From positions 311,132-375,131 of the forward strand of contig NZ_LMOU01000002.1 of assembly GCF_001423615.1 (NCBI RefSeq): a stretch of DNA of 64,000 bases, in the 5' to 3' direction. Source of the DNA: Microbacterium sp. Leaf159. Lineage in GTDB: Bacteria > Actinomycetota > Actinomycetes > Actinomycetales > Microbacteriaceae. Position numbers and translations under genes: made by a program. Shown in pieces: positions 1-9,310 of the stretch; position 1 is the stretch's first letter; every line of letters begins with the position of its first letter. A model generated the notes under the pieces. It had not been told where the DNA came from. It ran no database searches and saw nothing but the letters and a program-made list of their open reading frames with translations.

Positions 1-384
1 CACGTGTCGACCGGCATCTCCGAAGATCTCGCCGAGCACGAGGCTCGCGCCGTTGATGACACCGGGCTGTCCCGTGAAGTCGGGAGTGGATGCCACGAAG
101 CCGCCGACGCGGAGCACTCCGGCGATCCGGTCGACACCGCCTGCGGCATCCGCGGCCGCCGCGAGGGCGTTGAGGGCGCAGGTGCGGGCGTAGGTGTTCG
201 CGTCTTCGGCGGTGACTTCCGCTCCGACCTTGCCGGTGGCGGGCAGCGCACCACCGGAGAAGGGCAGCTGACCGGAGGTGTAGACGAGACCGGCGTGCAC
301 CACGGCGGGGACGTAAGCCGCGACGGGGGCGGCGACCGCGGGCAGCTCGATGCCGAGTTCGCTCAGGCGCTCGGAGACGCTCAT
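1..384 (-). CDS. RidA family protein (partial, C-terminus outside window)
   Basis: The minus strand reads MSVSERLSELGIEL and continues with a V-Y-TSGQLPF segment and an INGAS...LGEIFGD segment, the pattern of the YjgF/YER057c/UK114 (RidA) family. RidA proteins hydrolyse reactive enamine/imine intermediates released by PLP enzymes, or belong to related subgroups of unclear activity. The start ATG overlaps the stop of the upstream small gene by 4 nt (ATGA), so the two are translationally coupled. The 3' end lies beyond the window start. RidA subgroups differ at the substrate-binding Arg, which I cannot check with the end missing, so the precise activity is open. Confidence 0.85.
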   Translation of the reverse strand, partial: MSVSERLSELGIELPAVAAPVAAYVPAVVHAGLVYTSGQLPFSGGALPATGKVGAEVTAEDANTYARTCALNALAAAADAAGGVDRIAGVLRVGGFVASTPDFTGQPGVINGASLVLGEIFGDAGRHV

Positions 385-605
385 GCCGCGCCCCCTTCGA
401 ACTGGCGGGATGCCTCGGCAGCCGCGGCGAGACCGGCGTTGCCTGCGGCATCCGCGGTCACCGGACGCTTGAAGTAGGCGACGAGCCCGCCCTCAGGTCC
501 CTGGATGACCTGCACGAGCTCCCAGCCCTGCTTGCCCCAGTTGTTGAGGATCGCGGCGGTGTTGTGGATCAGCAGCGGGGTGGTCAGGTACTCCCACGTG
601 GTCAT
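381..605 (-). CDS. DUF4177-like small protein
   Basis: A 74-residue protein starting MTTWEYLTTPLLIHN and containing NNWGKQGWELVQV. The W-E-Y opening and GxxGWELV motif are typical of DUF4177-like proteins, often found beside RidA genes in Actinobacteria. An upstream in-frame start 42 nt earlier exists, but the MTTWEY start fits the family. It overlaps the RidA gene by 4 nt and is divergent from the penicillin-binding protein gene. No enzymatic motif is visible and the function is unknown. Confidence 0.8.
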   Translation of the reverse strand: MTTWEYLTTPLLIHNTAAILNNWGKQGWELVQVIQGPEGGLVAYFKRPVTADAAGNAGLAAAAEASRQFEGGAA

Positions 606-683
606 GGCACTCCTGTCTGGCCGCATACGCGCGCGCGGATGCGTCAAAGGCGGTATTCAGGGAACTCCCCTACGATCAAGCGT

Positions 684-3245
684 ATGCCTCAAAAGAATCG
701 CACGGTGAAAGGTGCGCTCGGCGGAGTCCTCGGACTCGTCGGGCTCAGCGCCGTAGCCGGCCTCCTCGTCGCGGCCAGCGTCACCCCTGTTCTCGCCATG
801 ACGGGTATCGCCGGATCCCAGGCCCTCACGATCTTCGAAGACCTTCCCGCGAACCTCCAGGTGAACCGGCCGATGGAGCAGTCGACGATCTACGCGACAG
901 CCTCCGACGGGACACCGGTCGAGCTGGCATCGTTCTACGAGCAGAACCGCGTGCCTGTGACGTACGAGCAGATCAACCCCGTCGTCTTCGACGCGGTCCT
1001 CTCGAGCGAGGACAAGGACTACTTCAGCCACGGCGGCATCAACGTCGGCGCGACGGCCAAGGCCCTCGTCGACAACCTGCGCGGCACCGACGACCGAGGC
1101 GCGTCGACCATCACGCAGCAGTACGTCAAGAACGTGCTGATCCAGGAGTGCGAGCAGGAAGCCGACCCCGCGTCGGGCACCTACGCCGACGACCTGCAGC
1201 AGTGCTGGGCCGACGCGACCAACGCGGTAGGCGCCAAGGGCATCGAACGCAAGCTGCAGGAGATGCGCTACGCCCTGCAGATCGAGAAAGAATACTCGAA
1301 GAACGACATCCTGCTCGGGTACCTCAACATCGCCAACTTCGGCGGCACGGTCTACGGCATCGAGTCGGCGGCGAACTACTACTTCTCCACCACGGCTGCG
1401 AACCTCACGGTCGCGCAGGCCGCCACGATCGCCGGAATGGTGCAGAACCCGAACCAGTATCGGATCGACCGGCCAGCCGGCACCTGGACGGACGCGGACG
1501 GCGTCGGGCACAACAGCGAGGCGGACGGCTATGCCCAGACGCTGGATCGCCGCCACTATGTGCTCGACCGCATGCTGGCACTCGGCAAGATCACGCAGGC
1601 CCAGTTCGACGAGGCGGATGCCTCGCCTATCACTCCCGCGATCACGCAGCCCACGCAGGGATGCGTGTCTGCAGGCAACGTGGCCCGCAGCGCCTACTTC
1701 TGCGAGTACGTGAAGTCCGTCGTCCTCGACGACCCGGCCTTCGGCGAGACGGAGCAGGAGCGCCGCGATCTTCTTCGCCAGGGCGGCCTGAAGATCTACT
1801 CGACGATGAACATCGACATCCAGAGCTCGGGCGCCGAGGTCATGGCGAACACGGTTCCGGCGAACTACGACAACCAGTTCTTCGGTGCGGCCGGCATCTC
1901 GCTCGAGACCAGCACGGGTCGAGTGCTGGCGATCACGCAGAACACGAACTTCAGCGAGACGATCCAGGGCGACCAGGCGTACACGGCACTGGTGTTCGGC
2001 ACCGACAAGGCGCACGGTGGCTCCAACGGCTTCTCGGTCGGCTCGACGTACAAGCTCTTCACCCTGATCGACTGGCTCGAAGAGGGCCACTCGGTGCGGG
2101 AGACCCTGAACGGCAGCAACCGCGTCTTCTCGAAGTTCAAGTGCGGCGATGACATCATCCGCAATACGACCAAGATCCAGAACTTCAACAATGCCGGCGG
2201 CTCGACCGGCACCGTCATGAAGTTCACCGCCGACTCCCTCAACAGCGGATACCTCGCGATGGCCGAGAAGCTCGACCTCTGCAAGATCAACGCCGTCGCC
2301 GACCGCATGGGCGTCACGCTCGCCAACGGCGGCAAGACCACCGACGGCAGCCCGGCGCCGTACGACATCCTCGGTTCGAAGTACATCTCCCCGCTCGCGA
2401 TGGCCGGCGCCTACGCCACCGTCGCGAACGGCGGCGTCTACTGCACCCCCAAGGCGATCGACCGCGTGGTCGACGCCGACGGCAACGAGCTGCCGATCCC
2501 GGAGTCCAAGTGCTCTCAGGTCATCTCGCCTGAGGTCGCCGCGACCGCAGCATTCGCGCTGCAGGGTGTCATGAACTCCGGCGGAACCGGTAACAAGGCG
2601 AACACGCGCGACGGAACGCCGCTCATCGGAAAGACCGGTACCCACGAGTCATGGGGAACCATGATGATCGAGTCGAGCACCAAGGTCACCACGGCGATCT
2701 GGGTCGGACGCTCGGAGGGGCAGGCCAGCATCCTTCGTCAGAGCTGGGGCGGCACCGCGCTGAACGAGATGCGATACCAGCTCGCGCGAACGATGCAGCG
2801 AACGGCGAATGACATCTACGGCGGCGATGGGTTCCCGCAGCCCGATGCGAACCTGAGCAAGCAGGTGCTGACCGATGTCCCCTCCGTGATCGGGATGGAC
2901 ACCGCGACGGCGACTGCCACGCTCGAGAACGCCGGCTTCCAGGTCGTGGTCGGTGCACCCGCCGACGGCCCCGCCGGTGACGTCATCGTCGCGCAGGACC
3001 CCTCGGGCCAGGCCCCGAGCGGTGCGACGGTCACGATCTCGCCGAGCAACGGTCAGGGAACGACAGTGCCGGACATCACCGGGCAGCCGAAGGCCGCCGC
3101 CCAGAACGCGCTGTTCGGCGCAGGGTTCTCGTCGATCTCCTTCGACAACTCGTGCAACCCGCCGAGCGCGGTCGTGGCGAGCACGAACCCACCCGCGAAC
3201 ACGGTGACGAACAAGTCCACGGCGATCTCGGTCACCTGCCAGTGA
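684..3245 (+). CDS. Bifunctional penicillin-binding protein (GT51 + transpeptidase + 2 PASTA)
   Basis: An 853-residue class A PBP that polymerises lipid II glycan strands and cross-links stem peptides outside the membrane. A single N-terminal membrane segment lies at about residues 9-38. The GT51 glycosyltransferase domain carries the catalytic Glu in SSED (E109) and GASTITQQYVKN. The transpeptidase domain has all three motifs: STYK (S454-K457), SLN (S518-N520) and KTGT (K650). Two PASTA domains follow, at about residues 731-794 and 797-853, and are expected to sense muropeptide or beta-lactam-like ligands. I chose the ATG of MPQKNRTVKG rather than an in-frame start 120 nt upstream because the upstream segment is not protein-like and overlaps the divergent gene. 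Its GTGA end overlaps the phosphoesterase start. Confidence 0.95.
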   Translation: MPQKNRTVKGALGGVLGLVGLSAVAGLLVAASVTPVLAMTGIAGSQALTIFEDLPANLQVNRPMEQSTIYATASDGTPVELASFYEQNRVPVTYEQINPVVFDAVLSSEDKDYFSHGGINVGATAKALVDNLRGTDDRGASTITQQYVKNVLIQECEQEADPASGTYADDLQQCWADATNAVGAKGIERKLQEMRYALQIEKEYSKNDILLGYLNIANFGGTVYGIESAANYYFSTTAANLTVAQAATIAGMVQNPNQYRIDRPAGTWTDADGVGHNSEADGYAQTLDRRHYVLDRMLALGKITQAQFDEADASPITPAITQPTQGCVSAGNVARSAYFCEYVKSVVLDDPAFGETEQERRDLLRQGGLKIYSTMNIDIQSSGAEVMANTVPANYDNQFFGAAGISLETSTGRVLAITQNTNFSETIQGDQAYTALVFGTDKAHGGSNGFSVGSTYKLFTLIDWLEEGHSVRETLNGSNRVFSKFKCGDDIIRNTTKIQNFNNAGGSTGTVMKFTADSLNSGYLAMAEKLDLCKINAVADRMGVTLANGGKTTDGSPAPYDILGSKYISPLAMAGAYATVANGGVYCTPKAIDRVVDADGNELPIPESKCSQVISPEVAATAAFALQGVMNSGGTGNKANTRDGTPLIGKTGTHESWGTMMIESSTKVTTAIWVGRSEGQASILRQSWGGTALNEMRYQLARTMQRTANDIYGGDGFPQPDANLSKQVLTDVPSVIGMDTATATATLENAGFQVVVGAPADGPAGDVIVAQDPSGQAPSGATVTISPSNGQGTTVPDITGQPKAAAQNALFGAGFSSISFDNSCNPPSAVVASTNPPANTVTNKSTAISVTCQ

Positions 3246-4177
3246 CCTCACGACGCACGGCACACCCGGCCCTCATCGCGCTCGGCGCGGTGGGGGCCGC
3301 TGGTGCTGCGGCCGCCGTCTGGGGCATCGGCATCGAACGCTATCTGTTCACGGTGCGGGAGGCGACGGCATCCGCTCTCGCGCCCGGCTCCGCTCCGCTG
3401 CGCGTGCTGCACATCTCGGATGCGCACATGGCGCCGTGGCAGCATCGCAAGCAGGACTGGCTCGCCTCGCTCGCGCAGCTGAAGCCCGACCTCATCATCA
3501 ACACCGGTGACAACCTCGGGCACCGTGACGGCCTCGAAGGGATCCGTCGGGCGTTCGAGCCCTTCGCCGGCATCCCCGGCGTATTCGTGCATGGCTCGAA
3601 CGACGTCAACGGCCCGTCGCCGCGCAACCCGATCCGCTACTTCGCCGGCCCCTCGCAGCGGCACCACGAGCCCACGTTCCTCGACACGGATGCGATGGAC
3701 GCGTTCTTCACGGACGAGCTCGGCTGGGCAGACCTGAACAACACGGCCGCTCGACTCACGGTCGCCGGCGACACGCTCGACTTCTTCGGGGTGAGCGATG
3801 CGCACCGACAGTGGGACCGCCTCGAGGATCTGCCCGCGGCGATCGACGCGCTCGGACCGCGGGAACCGGGCAGCTCGGTACTCGGAGTGACGCATGCGCC
3901 CTACCAGCGCGTGATGAACCGCTACATCGAGCTCGGCGCGGATGCGATCTTCGGCGGGCACACGCACGGCGGCCAGGTATGCCTCCCCGGCTTCGGCGCT
4001 CTCGTCGCGAACTGCGACATCCCCCTCAAGCAGGCCAAGGGCCTGAGCACGTGGACGCAGGGCGGGCGCACGGTGCCCCTCAACGTCAGCGCCGGCTGCG
4101 GTCACTCGATCTATGCGCCCGTGCGCTTCGCGTGCCGCCCCGAGGCCACACTGCTCACGCTGACGGCGCGCGGTTGA
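3242..4177 (+). CDS. Metallophosphoesterase (calcineurin-like, YaeI type)
   Basis: A 311-residue protein with an N-terminal hydrophobic segment ([19 protein letters not shown]) that probably anchors it in the membrane. The dinuclear metal-site motifs appear in order: SDAH (near residue 58), GDN (near 87), GSND, and GHTHGG (near 240). This is the class seen in YaeI/YkuE-type phosphodiesterases, some of which act on lipids such as UDP-diacylglucosamine; the substrate here is not evident. The GTG start overlaps the PBP stop by 4 nt (GTGA). The pair is conserved in many Actinobacteria, which suggests an envelope role. Confidence 0.9.
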   Translation: MTSRRTAHPALIALGAVGAAGAAAAVWGIGIERYLFTVREATASALAPGSAPLRVLHISDAHMAPWQHRKQDWLASLAQLKPDLIINTGDNLGHRDGLEGIRRAFEPFAGIPGVFVHGSNDVNGPSPRNPIRYFAGPSQRHHEPTFLDTDAMDAFFTDELGWADLNNTAARLTVAGDTLDFFGVSDAHRQWDRLEDLPAAIDALGPREPGSSVLGVTHAPYQRVMNRYIELGADAIFGGHTHGGQVCLPGFGALVANCDIPLKQAKGLSTWTQGGRTVPLNVSAGCGHSIYAPVRFACRPEATLLTLTARG

Positions 4178-4209
4178 TCCCTCGATTCGGCACTGAGAGC
4201 ATTTCGCTG

Positions 4210-4215
4210 TAGACT
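4210..4215 (+). promoter_or_regulatory. Likely -10 box of tRNA-Pro
   Basis: TAGACT lies 15 nt before the mature 5' end of tRNA-Pro. No convincing TTGACA-like -35 is visible (best is TTCGGC, 18 nt further upstream). The same TAGACT appears before tRNA-Ser, ffs and rplK in this window. Confidence 0.5.
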
Positions 4216-4230
4216 CGGAGGGTTGCAAAA

Positions 4231-4308
<78 letters not shown>

Positions 4309-4317
4309 TAACACCGG

Positions 4318-4341
4318 AAGGCCGCCCTCACGGGCGGCCTT
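4318..4341 (+). terminator. Hairpin downstream of tRNA-Pro
   Basis: AAGGCCGCCC, a TCAC loop and GGGCGGCCTT form a perfect 10-bp stem 10 nt after the tRNA, followed by CTCTGT. It has the shape of an intrinsic terminator or processing hairpin separating the tRNA from the VanZ-like gene. Confidence 0.75.
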
Positions 4342-4372
4342 CTCTGTACCAGGACCGAGCGAGAGGGACGGC

Positions 4373-4849
4373 GTGAGCACCCTGTTCCCTCCCCCGCGCC
4401 GTCTCACCCGCGGCATCGCGATCGCCCTCGGCATCCCTTTCTTCGCGGGCCTCGCCCTGCTCACGCTCACTCCCGCGCGTGTCGAGGAGACCATGCCGAA
4501 CCTGCTCGACCTCGTGCTCTCTGCGGCGCACCGGCTGGGCTGGGAATCGCTCGACTTCACCCGCCTCGAGATCATCGCGAACGTGCTCGTGTTCGTGCCG
4601 GTGGGCATCCTCGCGTTCGTGCTCGTGCCTCGGCGCTTCTGGCCGCTCGCGGTCATCCTGGGGCCGGCACTGTCGCTCTCGATCGAGATCGCACAACGTC
4701 TGGCGCTGCCGCATCGTGCCGCCACCGTCACCGATGTGATCGCCAACTCGGGAGGCGCCCTGATCGGCGTCTTCGTCGCGATCGCCGGAACCCTGCTGTT
4801 CGCGCCTCAGAGCTCTCACCGTCCACCCCGTAATCTGGAAGCATCATGA
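4373..4849 (+). CDS. VanZ-like family membrane protein
   Basis: A 158-residue VanZ-like protein with four hydrophobic segments: IAIALGIPFFAGLALLTL, an IIANVLVFVPVGILAFVLV segment, the LAVILGPALSLSIEIAQ segment and the C-terminal IGVFVAIAGTLLF. NVLVFVPVG and SIEIAQ...R..TVTDVIANSGGALIG are the family's signature positions. VanZ gave low-level teicoplanin resistance in its prototype, but most chromosomal homologues are uncharacterised. The GTG start with an upstream GAGAGGG is chosen, since earlier in-frame starts would run through the tRNA gene. The end overlaps the HAD gene by ATGA. Confidence 0.85.
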   Translation: MSTLFPPPRRLTRGIAIALGIPFFAGLALLTLTPARVEETMPNLLDLVLSAAHRLGWESLDFTRLEIIANVLVFVPVGILAFVLVPRRFWPLAVILGPALSLSIEIAQRLALPHRAATVTDVIANSGGALIGVFVAIAGTLLFAPQSSHRPPRNLEAS

Positions 4850-5601
4850 CCTCGCCTGATCTCGTAGCGTTCGATCTCGACGACACCCTCGCCCCCTCGA
4901 AGGGCGCCATCGACCCTCGCATCGCCTCGCTGCTGCGCGCGCTGCTCGAGAGGGTCGACGTCGCCATCATCTCCGGCGGCAACGAGACCCAGTTCCGCTC
5001 GCAGGTCATCGCCCACCTCGGCGAGATCGACGCGACCACGGCCGCACGACTGCATCTGCTTCCGACGTGCGGTACCCGGTACCTGCGTCATGACGGTGCG
5101 GACTTCACTGCCGTGTATGCGCAGGACCTCATTGCCGAGCAGAAGACCGGAGCGCTGACCGCGCTGCGCGAGGAGGCCGAGCGCTTGGGGCTCTGGGAGG
5201 CCGAGCCGTGGGGCGACATCCTCGAGGACCGCGGCTCGCAGATCACCTTCTCGGCCCTCGGGCAGAAGGCCCCGCACGACGCGAAGCGCGACTGGGATCC
5301 GTCCGGCGCCAAGCGAGAGGCTCTGCGGGATGCCGTGGCCGCCCGTCTTCCCGACCTCGAGGTGCGCTCTGGCGGCTCGACCTCGATCGACATCACCCTC
5401 GCGGGGATCGACAAGGCCTACGGGATGCGGCAGCTCGCCGAGCACACCGGCATCGCCCTGACCTCGATGCTGTTCTACGGCGACCGTCTCGACGAGGGCG
5501 GCAACGACTACCCCGTGCTCGCGATCGGCGTCCCCTCCGTGGCCGTGGAGGGCTGGGAGGACACCGCCGACAAGCTCGACGCGCTCCTCCCCACGCTCTG
5601 A
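4846..5601 (+). CDS. HAD-IIB family hydrolase
   Basis: A 251-residue HAD-superfamily phosphatase. Motif I is FDLDDTLAPS near the N-terminus with both Asp residues. ISGG is motif II, and a Lys in the STSIDITLAGIDKAYG region with FYGDRLDEGGND as motif IV complete the site. The IIB cap and the TSIDITLAGIDKAYG stretch resemble the phosphomannomutase/sucrose-phosphatase-like branch (Cof type). The substrate is probably a sugar phosphate but cannot be assigned. It overlaps the VanZ-like gene by 4 nt. Confidence 0.87.
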   Translation: MTSPDLVAFDLDDTLAPSKGAIDPRIASLLRALLERVDVAIISGGNETQFRSQVIAHLGEIDATTAARLHLLPTCGTRYLRHDGADFTAVYAQDLIAEQKTGALTALREEAERLGLWEAEPWGDILEDRGSQITFSALGQKAPHDAKRDWDPSGAKREALRDAVAARLPDLEVRSGGSTSIDITLAGIDKAYGMRQLAEHTGIALTSMLFYGDRLDEGGNDYPVLAIGVPSVAVEGWEDTADKLDALLPTL

Positions 5602-5654
5602 CGCTCGCCCCCTGCCTCCGGCCCACCCGGGCGACGGAGTTCTAGCATGTCGGT

Positions 5655-6500
5655 ATGGAACCGCTGCTGATCGTCGTCCTGACCGCGGCCGTCGCGAGCG
5701 CGGCGTGCTGGATCCTGTCGCTCGCGACCCGCGACACCTCGTGGGTCGACCGCGCCTGGTCGATCGTGCCGGTCGTCTACGTGTGGATCTTCACGGGCAC
5801 AGCCCTCGCCGGCGGTGAGGACGCGAGCCGCCTCGTTCTCATGGCCATCCTCGTGACCCTGTGGGGTGTGCGCCTGACCTACAACTTCGCCCGCAAGGGC
5901 GGGTACACCGGCATGGAGGACTACCGGTGGGCGATCCTGCGCGGACGCATGAAGCCGTGGCAGTTCCAGCTCTTCAACCTGCTGTTCATCATCGCGTACC
6001 AGATGACGCTGCTCGTGCTGATCACGCTGCCGGCGGAGATCGCGCTGCAGCATCCTGCTCCGCTGAACGTGTGGGACCTCGTGTTCGCCGCGATCTTCCT
6101 GGCACTGCTCATCGGCGAGACCGTCGCCGACCAGCAGCAATGGGAGTTCCATCGACGCAAGAAGCAGGCGGGCGGCACGCTCGCCCCAGGCTTCGCCACC
6201 GAGGGGCTGTTCCGCGTCAGCCGGCACCCCAACTTCTTCTTCGAGCAGAGCCAGTGGTGGGCGCTCTACGCGATCGGGGCGACGGCTGCGGTCGCCTCAG
6301 GTGCCGGCTTCCTCGGCGGCGCGCTGAACTGGACGGTGATCGGGCCGTTCCTGCTCAGCATCCTGTTCCTCGGATCGACGATCTTCACCGAGTCGATCAC
6401 CGCGGCGAAGTACCCCGCGTACGCCGACTACCGCCGGACGACATCCATGCTCATCCCTTGGCCGCCGCGGACCCGACGAGTCGCCGAGTCCGCGGCCTGA
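5655..6500 (+). CDS. DUF1295 (steroid 5-alpha-reductase-like) membrane protein
   Basis: A 281-residue integral membrane protein with about six hydrophobic segments. The C-terminal half carries the family signature: ATEGLFRVSRHPNFFFEQSQWW and the closing KYPAYADYRRTTSMLIPWPP. DUF1295 proteins share the fold of NADPH-dependent steroid 5-alpha reductases and isoprenylcysteine methyltransferases; bacterial substrates are mostly unknown. It is convergent with lldD, 12 nt apart, with no clear terminator between them. Confidence 0.9.
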   Translation: MEPLLIVVLTAAVASAACWILSLATRDTSWVDRAWSIVPVVYVWIFTGTALAGGEDASRLVLMAILVTLWGVRLTYNFARKGGYTGMEDYRWAILRGRMKPWQFQLFNLLFIIAYQMTLLVLITLPAEIALQHPAPLNVWDLVFAAIFLALLIGETVADQQQWEFHRRKKQAGGTLAPGFATEGLFRVSRHPNFFFEQSQWWALYAIGATAAVASGAGFLGGALNWTVIGPFLLSILFLGSTIFTESITAAKYPAYADYRRTTSMLIPWPPRTRRVAESAA

Positions 6501-6512
6501 CCGAGGCCCGCG

Positions 6513-7772
6513 TCAGCGCACCACCGCGTCGGATGCAGCGCGCGTCACCGGCACGAGGCGCGTGAGCTGGGTGACATGCGCGGGCTCGAGCTCGGCGAGC
6601 GAGGCCACCCCGAGCAGACGCATGGTGCGCTCGATCTCGGTGCGGAGGATGCTGATCGTGCGGTCGACGCCCGCACGGCCACCGGCCATCAGGCCGTACA
6701 GGTAAGCGCGGCCGATGAGTGTGAAGTCTGCCCCCAGTGCGACCGCGGCGACGATGTCGGCACCGTTCATGATGCCGGTGTCGATCATGACCGTGAAGTC
6801 GTCGCCGACGGCCTTGCGCACCTCCGGCAGCAGGTGGAACGGGATGGGCGCACGGTCGAGCTGGCGTCCTCCGTGGTTCGAGAGCACGATGCCGTCGACG
6901 CCTGCGTCGCGCAGTCGCACCGAGTCCTCGACGTTCTGCACGCCCTTGATGACGATCTTGCCGGGCCAGATGTCGCGGATCACCGCGAGGTCGTCGTAGC
7001 TGATGGTCGGGTCCATGGCGGCGTCGAGCAGCTCGCCGACGGTGCCGCCGGTGGTGCTCAGCGACGCGAACTCGAGTTTGGGGGTCGTGAGGAAGTCGTA
7101 CCACCACCACGGACGGGGGATGGCGTTGATGATCGTCCCGAGCGTCAACTGGGGCGGGATGCTGAAGCCGTTGCGCTTGTCGCGCAGGCGCGCGCCCGCG
7201 ACGGGGGTGTCGACCGTGAACTGCAGGGTGTCGAAACCGGCGGCGGCCGCACGTCGGGTCAGCTCATACGAGATCTCGCGGTCGCGCATGACGTACAGCT
7301 GGAACCAGTTGCGACCGTGGGGGTTCGTCGCCTTGACTCCCTCGATCGATGTCGTGCCGAGGGTCGACAGGGTGAACGGGATTCCTGCGGCGGCGGCGGC
7401 TCCGGCTCCCGCGACCTCACCCTCGGTCTGCATGAGACGCGTGAATCCGGTGGGGGCGATGCCGAAGGGCAGCGCTGACGGACCGCCGAGGATCTCGACG
7501 GACGTGTCGACCGACGGAGCCGGACGCAGGATGCCGGGGTGGAACTCGACATCCTGGAAGGCCTGGCGTGCACGCGTGAGCGAGAGTTCTCCCTCTGCCG
7601 CACCGTCGGTGTAGTCGAACGCCGCCTTGGGCGTGCGGCGCTTGGCGATCGTGCGCAGGTCGTCGATCGTGAGCGCCGAGTCGAGGCGGCGCTTCTTGCC
7701 GTCGAACTCGGGCTTCTTGAACTTCATCAGCTCGAGCAGCTCTGCGGGGTTGGGAAGCTGGCGCTGGACCAT
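6513..7772 (-). CDS. lldD: L-lactate dehydrogenase (quinone), FMN-dependent
   Basis: A 419-residue member of the FMN alpha-hydroxy-acid oxidase family. It opens [21 protein letters not shown], very like corynebacterial LldD. The FMN/substrate site is recognisable as [12 protein letters not shown] in the N-terminal part, [10 protein letters not shown], and the catalytic-His motif [13 protein letters not shown], followed by [20 protein letters not shown]. It oxidises L-lactate to pyruvate and passes electrons to the quinone pool at the inner face of the membrane. It lies 11 nt downstream of lldR with a good ribosome site (GAGAGGAC), so lldR-lldD form an operon controlled at the operators near 8557-8594. 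Confidence 0.95.
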   Translation of the reverse strand: MVQRQLPNPAELLELMKFKKPEFDGKKRRLDSALTIDDLRTIAKRRTPKAAFDYTDGAAEGELSLTRARQAFQDVEFHPGILRPAPSVDTSVEILGGPSALPFGIAPTGFTRLMQTEGEVAGAGAAAAAGIPFTLSTLGTTSIEGVKATNPHGRNWFQLYVMRDREISYELTRRAAAAGFDTLQFTVDTPVAGARLRDKRNGFSIPPQLTLGTIINAIPRPWWWYDFLTTPKLEFASLSTTGGTVGELLDAAMDPTISYDDLAVIRDIWPGKIVIKGVQNVEDSVRLRDAGVDGIVLSNHGGRQLDRAPIPFHLLPEVRKAVGDDFTVMIDTGIMNGADIVAAVALGADFTLIGRAYLYGLMAGGRAGVDRTISILRTEIERTMRLLGVASLAELEPAHVTQLTRLVPVTRAASDAVVR

Positions 7773-7783
7773 GTCGTGTCCTC

Positions 7784-8506
7784 TCAGTCGGTGGGTCGGG
7801 TGCTGCGGGTGAGTCCCGCCGCCGTGTAGTAGCCGGTGATGTGCGCGCGCACGAGCGCCTGCGCTGTCGTCGCGTCACCTGCGGCGATGGCCGCGATGAT
7901 CGCGCGGTGCTCGGTGCGCAGGAGGTCGGCCATGGCGTCCCAGTCGGCGATGGCCCCTGCCCCCTCCTGCACGTACGACTCGATGGCGGTGCGGAGCCCG
8001 GCCATGATCGCCGCGACGACAGTGTTGCCGCTCGACTCGGCCAGCGCGAGGTGCAGCTGCGCGTCGAGGGCGAGGAACTCCGCAGAGGTCAGCCCTTCGG
8101 CATCCATGGCATCGAGGACGCTGTGCGCAGCGGCGAGATCCGGATCCTGCTGGCCTGCGAGAGCTGCGGCGACGGCGTCCTCGAGCAGCAGACGGGTCTG
8201 CACGACATCGGTCAGAGGGAAGCCTTGAGCGGCGACCTGGAGGCGCAGCAGTGTCGACATGCCTCCGGTCGGGGTCGCGATGACGATGGCACCCGATTGG
8301 GGTCCGGACCCCGTAGCCGTGCGGATGAGCCCCATCACCTCGAGAACGCGCAACGCCTCGCGAACGCTCGACCGTCCTACACCGAGATCGGCGGCGAGGT
8401 CGCGTTCCGAGGCGAGTCGATCACCGGGGCCGAGACGACCGTCGAGCAGGTCCCGCTCGACATGCTCGAGGACCAGGCGCCAGGCGCGCGCGGGCTGCTC
8501 GGGCAT
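7784..8506 (-). CDS. lldR: FadR/GntR-family lactate-responsive repressor
   Basis: A 240-residue FadR-type GntR regulator. The N-terminal winged helix contains [34 protein letters not shown]. The C-terminal FCD ligand domain includes [13 protein letters not shown] and [13 protein letters not shown], with a later [15 protein letters not shown]. The MPEQPARAW start is chosen because AGGAG lies just upstream; the longer in-frame start adds an arginine-rich stretch. Two palindromes matching the LldR/FadR half-site TGGTC lie 50-90 nt upstream, so lldR-lldD is probably autoregulated and relieved by lactate. In C. glutamicum the orthologue represses lldD in this way. Confidence 0.92.
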   Translation of the reverse strand: MPEQPARAWRLVLEHVERDLLDGRLGPGDRLASERDLAADLGVGRSSVREALRVLEVMGLIRTATGSGPQSGAIVIATPTGGMSTLLRLQVAAQGFPLTDVVQTRLLLEDAVAAALAGQQDPDLAAAHSVLDAMDAEGLTSAEFLALDAQLHLALAESSGNTVVAAIMAGLRTAIESYVQEGAGAIADWDAMADLLRTEHRAIIAAIAAGDATTAQALVRAHITGYYTAAGLTRSTRPTD

Positions 8507-8556
8507 CCGCTCTCCTCGTCGTTCGCGTCGGCGGCGTCGATCATCGACACGCTCCA

Positions 8557-8571
8557 TGTGGTCTGACCACA
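8557..8571. promoter_or_regulatory. LldR operator 1 (perfect palindrome)
   Basis: TGTGGTCTGACCACA is a perfect 7-1-7 palindrome matching the TNGTNNNACNA consensus known for FadR-type LldR regulators. It sits about 50 nt upstream of the lldR start. Confidence 0.85.
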
Positions 8572-8579
8572 GTAGCGCG

Positions 8580-8594
8580 TGTGGTCAGACCACG
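8580..8594. promoter_or_regulatory. LldR operator 2 (near-perfect palindrome)
   Basis: TGTGGTCAGACCACG has one mismatch at its ends (inner 13 bp GTGGTCAGACCAC perfect). Its centre lies 23 bp from that of operator 1, about two helical turns, so two dimers could bind the same face and cooperate. Confidence 0.82.
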
Positions 8595-8649
8595 CAATCC
8601 GAGCATGATGAGACACCGCCCGCGGGCGGGAGGGATGAGTCGTGGACTG

Positions 8650-9303
8650 TCAGCCCAGGCGTCCGCCGGACTCTTCGAGGTAGCAGGCGCCGCACAGCGA
8701 CTCGTAGGTCGTGACCTCGGGAGCGACGGCCCCGCCCGCTCCCTCGTCGATGGCGACCTGGTCTCCGTCGAACACGAACCGGCCGCCGATCACGCGACCG
8801 TTGAAGACCGCCTTGCGCCCGCAGCGGCAGATGGTCTTCAGCTCTTCGAGTGAGTGCGCGATCGCGAGCAGGCGCGCCGATCCCGGAAACGCGTGGGTGA
8901 GGAAGTCGTTGCGGATGCCGTAGGCGATCACGGGGATGCCGTCTTCGATCGCGATGCGGAAAAGATCGTCGACCTGCTCGGCGGTGAGGAACTGCGCCTC
9001 GTCGATCAGAAGGCACGCGACATCGATCGATCCGCCACGGACCGGTTCGCCGGCGACCGCGCGACGCACGCGCTCCCGATGCTCGCCGAAGAGCGCACGA
9101 ACGTCGGCGTCCGGCGCGATGAGAAAGTCGACCTCTCGAGTGACGCCGAGGCGACTCGCGATCTCGGACGCACCCTTGGTGTCGATCTCGGGCTTGGCGA
9201 GCAGCACGTGCTGCCCGCGCTCCTCGTAGTTGTACGCGGCCTGCAGCAGCGAAGTGGACTTGCCCGAGTTCATCGCCCCGTAGCGGAAGTAGAGCTTCGC
9301 CAC
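8650..9303 (-). CDS. tdk: Thymidine kinase (type II)
   Basis: A 217-residue type II thymidine kinase that phosphorylates deoxythymidine in the salvage pathway. The P-loop is GAMNSGKST near residue 10. The Walker B-like DEAQFL lies near residue 94. The lasso-domain zinc cysteines appear as CRCGR and, near the C-terminus, CGACY. Length and motifs are normal. It lies 7 nt upstream of the next gene end on the same strand (mqo is upstream), so it may be co-transcribed with mqo. Confidence 0.96.
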   Translation of the reverse strand: MAKLYFRYGAMNSGKSTSLLQAAYNYEERGQHVLLAKPEIDTKGASEIASRLGVTREVDFLIAPDADVRALFGEHRERVRRAVAGEPVRGGSIDVACLLIDEAQFLTAEQVDDLFRIAIEDGIPVIAYGIRNDFLTHAFPGSARLLAIAHSLEELKTICRCGRKAVFNGRVIGGRFVFDGDQVAIDEGAGGAVAPEVTTYESLCGACYLEESGGRLG

Positions 9304-9310
9304 AGGCCGC

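Noticed and set aside
657..2645. 662-codon open frame antisense to the penicillin-binding protein gene
   Set aside because: Arg/Val/Gly/Asp-rich high-GC antisense shadow with no motif; the plus-strand frame has complete PBP motifs.
8616..8629. CCGCCCGCGGGCGG palindrome as tdk promoter or lldR terminator
   Set aside because: A GC-only palindrome with no loop or T-run; expected by chance at this GC content.
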